Shown piece after piece: positions 15,271-27,695 of a DNA stretch of 64,000 bases. A program made the position numbers and the translations under genes. The DNA is taken from the NCBI GenBank assembly GCA_003024785.1, contig PUQB01000026.1:310001-374000 (forward strand), written 5' to 3'. The stretch's first letter is position 1, and each line of letters starts with the position of its first letter. The DNA comes from Selaginella tamariscina. Taxonomy: Eukaryota; Streptophyta; Lycopodiopsida; Selaginellales; Selaginellaceae. The notes under the pieces were generated by a model. The model saw only the letters and a list, made by a program, of their open reading frames with translations. It was not told the origin of the DNA and did not search any database.

Positions 15271-18200
15271 CAAAATGTGGCAACACTTACTAATATGATA
15301 ACGAAAATAAGTATGTCATACCTCGGAGAAGGAATATGCTCGGTGAAGAGAATAAAATCCCGAAAGCACTTTGAATATCTCATAAAACACATGTTCCAAT
15401 GTTGACGCAGAGGGCAGCTTCTTTACCTTGCGAGGAGCACCTATGTTTCCTGAGCCTTGAGCTCCTTGGTTTTCTAGGTCCAAAACTGCGTCTAGCTTCT
15501 CCTTCCATCCGAATTCCTCCTGTTTGAAATAAATGTTATGTATTACACTGAGTTAAATCGTTATATGTTATATAGCCATATCCACAGTAGATTACGTCTA
15601 ATTATTATATCATACAGTAAAATCATGCTAGTATTATTAACATACACATGGAACACACATATACAGATGTGTATATAAGCAGAACAAAATATAATAATTA
15701 TGACGTCTATTATAGATAGTTTTTTAATTGACCATCCTATCATACTAGAGTATCATCTCACTATTTACCTATATGTAATGCAGGAAACTAGGAGACCATA
15801 CAAATGGAGGTATATCTATGCAATAAATATTACCTTGGTTCGTGCATAAACTTCGAGACTGTCGATTCTCGGCAATGAAGTCAAGTTGAAGGTCGGTCCA
15901 ATTGTCAAAGAGAACTCCTCGTCAGCAAGCAGAGACTCCGAGTTCGTAAATGGAATGTCGTACCAACACCGTACGCCTTCCTCGAGACGAATTGTCCTCT
16001 GAAATAGTCTCACTTCGGAGGGAATATGACTGGGTGATGTGTTTCCAACGTGGATTCGGCAGCCCACATCACCATGTCAACGTTCGAGTTGAATACAAGA
16101 TCTGCAAAAGAAGAACGTGACATAATATCCAGATGTGTGGACAACACAAATGACTAATTCCCACTTCAAAATCAAATAATAATGTATATAAATAGCTCCT
16201 TAATGACCGTAAGACATTAACATATACTGTATATGTATTCATATAAGTACATGTATGTGTATAAATACACACCTTGAAACCGCTGGCCGAGGGGCTTTCC
16301 AGAAAACCATCATCAGAAGCAAGGCTCAGCTTAACACCATCGGAGTCAGTATTTCGAAGAATATCGCCTCCAAGTTTGACATCGGATGTAATGCAAGTTG
16401 TCTCTCAAGAAGTCCAAAGGGAAAGATGGCGGGCTCAGCGGACGGCTACTGAGAATGGCAGCTCCAAGCTTTTTCATCTGCTCGGTTGGATACTGCTTCT
16501 GCGCCTCAGTAGCAGCTCCTGATAACACATTAACACAGTATGAGCTTAATATCACCTATTCCACGTCTAAATTAGAAACATAACATGTTCATTTCTGATT
16601 ATGTAAACTGTTTGTGGCCAATAGCACTATTCATACGTATAACATGTCATATATTATATATAATTATATATATATATAAAATACAATAGGGTATTAACAA
16701 AATGACACCATACCTGAAGAACCCTCTGCATTCGAACCCACGTACAGAAACACGTGCATGCTTCCGTTCGTCATGTAAAACTAATAGATGGTCCTTTCCT
16801 TTAAAACACATATGACACATTAGACAAAGAACAAATAAACATGGTTGATACATGCATACACACACAACACACACACACAGGTTTATACAGCTACACATAC
16901 TGTCTTTATATTCTCTATTATACAGAACGATGCTACGGTAACTATATCTTAGTTATAATAAATACATATAAGACTGTACAGTATATACACACCTACACAG
17001 TTTTGACGGTACCTTTGTCATGGATCTGTATGAAGCAAGCCCATCAACTCTTAATGACGATGCAACACGCAATTGTTGGGCCCGTACATCACTAGTACGC
17101 ACGTGTACGACTGAAGCGAAATTCCCCTTGTTGGACAAGCACGTGAACAGTCCAGTGCCATCAAACACCTCCTTCCAATGATGAAGGCCGGCAGGCTTTT
17201 CTTGTTCAGCTTCGAGGATGCTGGAAAACTCCGCAAAACAGGACCCGTCCGGATTTAACCGTCCCATTAGCGTGACCCCATCGCTAAACGAGGCAAATAC
17301 CATTTTTAAGTTTGTAGAGTAGTGTAACGAAACCCCCTTTGCAGGCTTGATTTGCTTCGGCAGCTGTACCACCTCCGTCAATATGCGTGCTCCAGAATCA
17401 CTACCCTTTACTATTCGTTCCCTGAATATATCATATGTTATCAATCCGATTGCCATGTATACAATTATATATCTATGTGTAATGTCAGTATAACACATGC
17501 ACGAGTACATGTGTCAAGTATATATCGTTATGAAATAATTATAAGGTGTTATATTATAGTACCCGTAAAATACACCTTGCTGAGAGAGTACCAACACGAG
17601 GATCTGTCCATGAGACAATCCAACGAGTGAAGCATCAACAATCTCGTCTTCCAAAACCGTAAAATAGTGCATTGGGCATATTTTGTCCTGGGACAGATCG
17701 TAAATCTTCACAAACCTGTTTGAAAACGTTCAACACTGTTAATAATATATATATCATACACATGCGCTATTACAGAAGATAATCACAGACCATACATAGA
17801 CACACGAATTTATATGTATATATGTATGCATCTGTACGTGTATGTATCCATTCTTTCGTTATGTATACGAATAAGCTGCTTATTATACTACTATGAGCTT
17901 TACCACTACAGGTATTAATCATTTAGCCATAAACCTGTTAGTGACAACCATAAGTTCAACTTGGGAACCAGGGATCCATGCGATTCTCCGAATATAACCA
18001 TCCTGAATAGCAAGTTCGACAGCCAGGCGATCGATGACTTCACCTTTGGGGTTCACAGTGAAAACTAAACAGTCATCATATCCAGCAACAGCTAAATAGC
18101 TCTCGTTTGCAGCATTGAATACCAAATGCACCACTTCGAAACGTACAGAGTTCTTAGACAATGGTTTAACCGTCGTTTTGTCCACTACGACCGGATTTAC

Positions 18201-20681
18201 CGTCGGCTGACCGATCAGTTGACCCACATCGAATATAGTTACTTTGTCCCCTTCCCCAGCCGCCAACCTAGTATATACAATGTTATCAGTTTTATTGTGT
18301 TTACAATGAACATGTGTGTCCATATGCAAGTATAAGGTAATCTCTACGAAAATATACTTCACAAACATGTATTACCAATATGCTTGCATGTAAGTACACA
18401 CGCGCGCGCACACAGACATATACATACGTACATACGTACATATGTGTGTGTGTCTCTCTCTATATATATAGAGAGAGAGGGCATGAGTTGGAGGAAGGTG
18501 GTGAGTCTGTGGATGGAACAGTGCATTTACCACAAGTAATCACCAAGAGAGAGAGAGACCAACCTGCCTCGACTGCTGATGGTGAGAATAGACTTAGAAA
18601 GCGAACCATTCGATAAATGAGAACGCAGCTCCCGAGAGTTCGGATAGTCTGCTTTGATCTTCATATCTAAGGAGCCGCTCTTATAGGCACGTTTAAGCTG
18701 GAAGATATCTGTTCTTATTTGGAGTGCTTTGTCCCGTCCTAGTTGTATCTCCTCCTTCCCAGCTGCTTGTAGGCCTGCATCGAAATTTATGTATCCTACA
18801 CTGTATGTGGATTTATGTATGTACTCTAACTATTATATGCGATATCTACAATAAACTGATATATCGTACATGGAATCCGTGTAATATACAGATACAAATA
18901 ACTTTTCTGCAATTTCTATATTATTGATTATTAAAATGTAATTAAATGATGAATATTTTACCTAGATTAAAGCTCCCAAGAAGCCTTGTGCAGAGTGACA
19001 GTAGCTGGTCCTCCAAGTCGAGTCCAAACAATAGTGACAGAAGCTCCTTTTCTTGGGTTCCGTCGCAGAAACCTGAACACATACGTTAGTTCATTTATAT
19101 GTATGTATATAAATTTAGAAATATGTATGCACATATATAATCTTCACAAGTCTTTTTATATTTATAAATAGCTTGTAAAATTAATAATTTTCTTACTAAT
19201 CATGTACATGCAACAGAGTCCTAAAGCATATGTAATATACATGAACACGTACACACATTGAAGCTTATATAACTGTTTATACCATTCCACTATTATAATT
19301 ATAAGAAATGTAATTTCAAGAAACTGAAACATTGTAATACTAATTAGAAGACCTATAGATATAGAACTATTTATCAGTCACCTGGAAAAACTCTCGACTG
19401 TCATTGTTATCGTCAGAGTCCGTGTCCGAGTCACTGTCCGAGAGCTGAACCCTGTCTTGGCTTGCTGTAACCGGCAGAAGCCCGGGCTCGGGAGGATCTG
19501 GAGAAAGAAATTAAGGATCAATACGACATAAATGGACATATATTACACACATGCACACAACACACAGGCTCTTACTTCTTTCCGGCTTTGCAGCAGCCTT
19601 CGTGGATGGAGTATACTTCCTCGGCTTAAGACATAGGCAACTCGTTCCTCTCACACCTGCTAATTAAGTCAAGTTAAACTGAAATCTACATACATGTGCA
19701 TAAATATGAAACCAAATCATTAAACCTAATCAATACTACAACCGCATATGTATACATATATCACGTATATATGGATGTCTATGCAGCATATGTAAATATT
19801 AAATGGGATTTTATACATTGATGCACGTAAGTGTATACCTCCAGCACCACAATCGCAGAAGAATCTGCTGAGACGAGAATATACCACCTTGTGACCGCGG
19901 TGACATACTTTGGCGCATACAGAACAGCATCCTTTCGAGACAGTCAAGTCACAGGTGTAACAGAAATACCAATGCTGCTCCATGAAGTTGCTCCCACTTG
20001 ACGTGAAAGTGCATACTTTAGAAGCCAAAAGCCTGATCATATTATTTCAAGTCAGATTAAACAAAACCAACAACGCATGCATGGGCAAATGCATATATAA
20101 ACACATACACGGGCTGTCTGTTCTTCACACAATATTGTAACATCATATGCATGTAAATACGTGTGCAATACATATATGAATATTACCTCTCGCTGTTGCT
20201 GTCATCATCGTCCCTGTCCAAGCTTGTAAGTTCGCCATCCGATGTTGCATCATCCTCGTCCTCATCAACGGACGTTGCATCACAATCCGCATCTCCTCCC
20301 TCCGCTGACTCTAGAGATTGATCACCTGTCACATCAGATATATATGTTAACAAAATAGTGCCAACACACAACACATATATAAACTTCTATTATCATAAGT
20401 ATAGCTTGTAAATATACCACAATTAGATAAGCCAGACATGCATAAGAAGTACCCATACAATAGATATTGTCATCATACCTCTAGAGGCTTTCACAGAAGG
20501 AATGTGAAGAACATTCTTCGTGTGGCTTGAAAACCTCGTTTGGTGAAGAACCTTTTGAGCTCCACAAGCCGTCAAGAATGAAGTCAAAAACGAAAGTAAC
20601 CACTTGAGACTATTAGAATGATAGTACAATCGATTCAATATACTTATAAAGAACAATACATTAAAACATACATACACGCAC

Positions 20682-20741
<60 letters not shown>

Positions 20742-20748
20742 TATATAT

Positions 20749-20792
<44 letters not shown>

Positions 20793-21563
20793 CGCTATGC
20801 CCACATGATGTCAATTCAAAATGGTATAATCTTGACAAATAAGTTATTAAGATAACCAATATTGTATACCTTCAAGGTGAGCAGAATCAGCTGGAAGTTT
20901 TGCCGCAACACTAACCACACTACTTGCGACTTCCTTAAGCAGCATAGGATCCTCACGTGCTAGCTGCAAGATAGTTCTTTCATTCATTACAAACATACAC
21001 AAAATTCATAAGTATTGACGTCTATCATTTATGAACAAGTTATAATACGTACACTTGTTATAGCTCCAAGATAGGCCCTTGCAGCTGCCGCCTCATAAAA
21101 CAGAAAGCTCTTTCCAAGTTCACAAGCATCGCATCCAGTACATGAGCCGTAAACTCCTAGACGAATATAAGAATAGTGCATATTTACCATCTACATATGT
21201 GCGTTATGATTACCTTTGATGAAGAGGCAGTGATGCTCTGTAGAAATCGAACAGCAACCTCTCTAACAATAGGGGAAGCTGCATACCAGCCAACCTCTCC
21301 CAAAGCCGCTGCTCCAACCAGACTCCCAGTTTCTCCCTCTGCATGCTCAAGAGTTTGCTCTGCAAACTGCTTCTCTGAGAGTCACACGGACTCTCTAATA
21401 CGTCCACGAAGAATCGCAGCATCTGTGTGTTTACTGCCTCACTCGAGCACCCGTGTAATACATCTACACAAACCTCCAGGCTCCCTTTCTCAATATTATC
21501 TGCAAATCATCAACCTTGGGATTAGTTATGGATATGTATTTGTACGCTTACCCATTATCTACT

Positions 21564-21596
<33 letters not shown>

Positions 21597-22182
21597 ACAT
21601 CATCATCATCATCACCACCTTAATGCACATTAGACAACAGAGACGCAAATTGTGTCATCCATAACGAGTAAGCATAACGCTTTTGTGGCTTTGTGGCGTG
21701 CATGATCAAGGTATGAAAAACTTGCATCCGTACAAATTTATTTTGTATAAGATAAGTCAATTGTATACTGCATTTAAGCTAACATATTATCGCAATATAA
21801 TATAGTTATTTAAAAATTTATTTCCTTCAAAAAAAAAGATAATTTAAACTTCATTCTATTCATTCCAAATTTGTTATAAATTAAATTAAATATACATTAG
21901 TAAATTTAAAGAATCAAACTACAATAAATTTTTAATAAAACTTTCATGGGGGTATAAATATCAATTTAGATATCAGGTGTATATATGTGATTTTCCCAAT
22001 ATAACATATTGATTATACGCAAAACAAGCACAATGTGTGTGTGTGTGTGTGTATAGGGTTCGCAAATGATATTTGCGCTACTGATCGCATCTATGAACAA
22101 GGGAGTTACGCATGCTGTCTCTCATGTGATTTATCGACATAGAAGATTCTCCGTATGTCGTATGTATGAATCCCGACCTTCC

Positions 22183-22223
<41 letters not shown>

Positions 22224-25200
22224 TTCTGCCTGGACAAAGATACCTCTAGAAGCATCACCAAAACGGAGGTTGAAAGCTCGACTTTAATGGAATCCGTTCG
22301 AATGCTGTTCATCCTCCACTACTTGACAAATGATTCCTTCCGAACAAGACTAGGTAGAGTCTTACTCGAGCACAGCTCGTTCAGAAGATCCTCCATGTGC
22401 TTAAAGCAGGTAGAGATCACTGTGCACTTGTTGGTCATCTTCCCGGCTACGAGTAACTGGAAAACTTCATCTGACTGCAGCTGGAATCAGTAGATTCGTA
22501 TTGTTATTCACGCCGCAGGAGGAAGGCTCAGTATATATGCCGTATATATGCATGTATAGATAAATATATAACTTCATACGTACCTAGAGCAATATAGATG
22601 TGCGTTCATGGAATATACATATACATGTGCAAAGTATGTAATGCTTACCCGAAGACTCTCAAAGACACAGTTCACTTTAAATAGCATAATGGTCTTCAGA
22701 AGTGAATCCGAGGTCTTCGAATTCCTGCTAAGCTCTACAGACTGCAGCTGCTTCTGTATGGATCCCAAAACACCCTCCAAGCAGATCATACACGAGACAA
22801 GGGACACATACGGGCTGAATGGGAAGCCGTGTAGAAGTACAGGTAAGATACTCCCGTCAACTTCCCACAAACCGGCTTTCATGAGTGCATTCGACAGTTC
22901 ACCCGTCCATGTTTTAGAGGACTCCCAACGTAGAACCGAGCGTAGAACGGTGACCGTATCCCCTGCCCCTGCATTCTCTAACAAGTCGTACCTTCTCTCT
23001 TTAGAGAAGCAAGATCGTAGGATCAATCCAATGTGAAAAATACGGTCTTCTGGATGGAACTGCTGGCTTAAGCCGTGTGACAAGCAGTGGTTAGCCGCTT
23101 CCGCGTACCAGCTTAATACCGATGATAAGATCCGCAGCAGCTGAGTAAAAGAATGAACATAGTTATTGTATTCTGTATGTAATGTGAGCATATATCTCTA
23201 TATGAAGGGTATAGCACAATGTACATTTTGCGTTTATCCTTATTTAAACTTCAAAATATATGTAATATTTTAAATAGTGATAAAATATTTATAGCATTTT
23301 TAATAAAAAATGAATCAAATTTAGCTACATATACTTATTAAAATTATGATTATTATTGCTAAAGTTTTTAATATTTTATTTTGATTTAGTAATTTTAAAA
23401 TCTGACCAAGCAAGTTGTACGTTACATTCACATTCTACATACATAAATATAGTCTGGAATTCACAACTGCATCCATACGGATACCTATGAATGTGTAAGT
23501 GTATATATTCTCCATGCCTTAACATATACGTTCGTATTTATAACATGGTCTTCGATGAACTAGCGTAAACATACCTACATGCATATGGAATCATTTATTC
23601 ATCACGTATAGACACAAACAAACAAATACACAAGTTTCTATATCGCGCACCGAACGATATAGAAACGCCTATGTATTGTACATACATACACACATGCATA
23701 CCCCAACACTAATTTATCTCACATACCTCTTCTCCTTGTCCATTTCCGATAATATGCTTGGTGACCGAGGCTAGAGGCAACAATAGCAATGAAACTTTTG
23801 CTCCATGCCTTAGTAAATCCCAGGAGGTTAAATTGACACGACCCTGGTGAAGCGAAACTTCCAGATTCGTAAGAAACTGCAGAAGAAACTCGGACCATTG
23901 TTCAGCTGCAGATCCGCTTGAAATGCTCCGCGCCAGCTTAAAGAATGACTCCAAACCGGACTCCAACGGACTGGGAATAGTCGAGCTCGAGCCACAAGCT
24001 TGCAATATGCTCCAGATCAGCATAAACATATATCTCTCCAGCAGAAGCTCCTCCATGCTTCTGCATAAAAAGGCATAGCATAAGCATATCTAGAAAACGT
24101 GTCTTTATGCGTATGTCTGTGTCTGTGCAGATGATACATATACTGAAGATCACAGACAGACACACGTACACAGGCACAAACTAACTAAAGTGCATAAACT
24201 ACCTGATGGTCCTGCCTGTCCACGCATCGAGTATGTTACAGAGAGCATCTCTCAAACCAGAAACGTCGTAGCTAGCACTGTTGACGGAATGAGGACTATC
24301 CACGTCAAATAGAATTGAAATACAACGCTCGTCAAATGCAACCTGGTGCATGTCCTCTGAGCAAAGAGCAGCCCAAGAAGGAAAAGGCCCTTCCTGCATA
24401 AGCAAACAGAGGACATTAAACCGCTATTTTAGACCACAAATATTGCTGATATAACTCTACAATTTATGATATGTTTGGTATACTATTGCAGACAGTATTT
24501 TACTACTAACGAAAACATGCTAGTTATCTACACAAGTTTATATACAAACGTTCCTATCTGAAATCCACCCACCTTGAGGTTCATGGAGAATTTCGGGGCC
24601 TGAATACTCTCAACATCTCGCATATTCTTGGACAAGTCCACAACCAACCACTTTGGAAAGGCGGTGAAATGGCATATGATGTACTTCACTGCTAGAACCA
24701 ACCTCGAGGTCAGCAATGCCCACGCTACAAGTGAACCAGTTGACGTCTGCTTCTCTTTGCCACAGGATAATAGTGCCGACTGAAAAACGAATTATCGAAA
24801 TTAAAAAGGGGAATGTATAGAGACAACTCTCAAACATAGATAAGATAGCCACATCTATATATCCACATTATGCATAAAACCATACATAATCAAATATCCT
24901 CGGTGAATAGTCAAATAATTCGATGTTTTCCATAGTTTTCTTTATGCCCCACATATAGCAGATACCAGTTTAGCATGTATGTTTATATATAAATACATAT
25001 GTTTACCACATGTATGTATTAGCATGAAAATGAAAATACTTACAGATAACTCGTTCAATATAGCAGACCGATGGTCCGTATCAACAGAGTGAAACGCCAT
25101 GAAGAGCACTTCCATATGAAACCACGATGGAAGCACGGCCAAAACCCGCTCTAAATCCCCATCAAACGCCTTGACGTTTCGCACCTTGTTAACAATAGAT

Positions 25201-27644
25201 TCCCTAAAGTTCTTCCAGAGCTCGTAAGCAAGCGGGTCGCTCCATCCTTGTCGAAATCTCTTTACAAGAACCTTTGCCATCAAAACAAGAACGTTCCTCG
25301 ACAGGCAGCATTCTGCTTCTGTGTATACAAAACACAAACTTTGATAATCTAGCATAGTATAGAATGTACACGATAGGCACTATATTATATGAAATCTATA
25401 TGCATTATAAATACCGCAGCAACAAATTAAAGACAGCTTACACAGTCTAGTACTTACCACCAGAAATCCTCTGAAAAAGATATGCCTGAAACTCCTCCGA
25501 TACAACTCCCCGTTCCACCAACCCCAACAATAGCTCAAAACAGCACTTCTGAGTTCTTTCTCCAGTTACTCCGCTGAATCTATCAAAAAATATGCTTTAT
25601 TTATATTAGTGAACAAATATCAGGATTACCTTCCGAAACGACGTCAAATCTACACTGCTTAATGTGCAAACGCTGGACTTCAAGAAGAGCATCAACGTGA
25701 TCTTTCGAGAATTTCCTCCTCGCAACTTCATATGTATTTGGGTGCCATTCCGGAGAGATTATGAAGTCCTTGATGAACCTCATGAGCTCCACTGAGGCCT
25801 GCAAAAGCGTGTTATGAATCCCATCAGCTCTTTTCGTACCTGAAGACGCCGGTATGGTCTCTTCAGAGTTCACGGAGTGCCTCCCTGCTTCGAGAAACAA
25901 ATCCCCAAACAAAGCATCGTCCTCACTTGCCACAGTCAAAGAGTCCATCGAAACGTTTGCGGAATCTTCTTCACTGTGTACGGAAGAGCTTATGTCCTGT
26001 ACGGGCTTCATCTTCAAGCCCTGGCTACAGAGAGTGGTTGCAGCTGCTATTAAGCTGTCAAGCCACTCGCCATCCGCAAAGAATATAGCCTGTAAATGTT
26101 CGGACCGGCTTCTAAGCTGGTTTAATGGAAAAGCCTGCAGTCGCAGTAATAACAATGAACAACAACAAATAACTATGAAATATTCTAATATAGCGTGATT
26201 ATGAGGCTTACCTCTGATCTCAGCTGGACCATAACTATCATATCGTCGGATCTTTGACTTCCGTATCTAGACAGCAAAACCATTAATCCTTCTACTAAAC
26301 AAATATAATCATTCTATTATACAGTATATAACAAGCGTGCGCGAGATACACCCAACATATATATGAACGCATATGCAAAAACACACAAACATGAACATTA
26401 CAAATATCTACATAAGTCGTCCTTAGCGCATGTCATGGGTCTGTATCACATACCTCCACTCTGAAACATGATACTGCTCAGCTTGTAAGAGACGCAAAAA
26501 GTAGCTCACAAGCTGGGGTGTGCAGGCAAGGCCCGAGAAGTCCTTCAGTTTGGTCCCATCGATCTGGTCAAGTATAGAAGCCACAATAAACGTCCTCAAA
26601 TTCGATGTCAACGGACAATCCGGGAAGAGAACTTCACAGAAACCGATCAAAGCATCGAGTAGATGCGGCACTAATGTAACATTTCCCTCTTGAATCTCAT
26701 CAACGTCATGCACTTTGATGTCTCTAGTCCCTAGCTTGATAATGTGCGGCACTTTAGATGCTAATCCCCAGTACCCCAGTCTCTTGCATAAATCCACGGT
26801 GTGGAGAAGCTCTTGCCAAATCCGTCAGATAGGTTAGAACCTCCGTAGCAAACGATACTCTTTCAAAAATTCCTCTCCTTCTGATTCTTTTATCTGTAGT
26901 ATACATCATTAACTTAAATCGTTGTGTTGTGTGTGTGTGACAAACTGTGTAAAGGTTAACATTCGACGTAGAAAGTAAGATATGCTTTTAATGTTATACA
27001 CACCTTGTTCGAACCCAGCATATCAGTACACAGTGCCAAAGTCTTCGGAAACAACCCACTTGCGTGATGGCATACTGTTGTGTGGAGTCTACAAGGTTTC
27101 TGCTTCTCCTGCTACTCAAAGACTCTACTCTGTCTGATTTTAAATCGTCATCCAGCAGAATCTGTTCACTTGATAAAACTGCTAAAATGTTCTCTGACCA
27201 CCTTACATCTTCCTGCTGTTCCATATGTATGTCTAAAAACCAATAATAAAGTCTATATAGAATACACATAAGGGTTTCATAAAAACGATACCTTTGGAAG
27301 CCTCATCGACCTCTTTATGGACAGTACTTGATAAACAGGGTAAGAAATCAGAAGAAATTCCCGCAAGAGAAGTATGCAACAATCTCTCTGCTTTCTCATC
27401 CAAGGTTGCGGCTTGCAATAGTCTCAAAAGCTTGTTCTCGATCTGCAAAATCGTATATACATGTAAATGAGCATAGTACGCACGCGCGCACAACAAAGGT
27501 CAAGGAAGAAAAATAGATATTTTTACCTCATCTGAACCAAATGCAGAACGCTCCAGCTCTTGAATACAGAAACGAGAAGTAGAACAGAAAATCCGCTGCA
27601 ACGAAGAGCGCTCTCTATCATCTGCAAGACGAAAAAACCTAAGT

Positions 27645-27695
<51 letters not shown>

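Noticed and set aside
26813..27125. Ultra-short introns of 17-30 nt in BIG
   Set aside because: The frames can be joined by 1-2 missing bases in CC or AAAA runs; plant introns are not that short.
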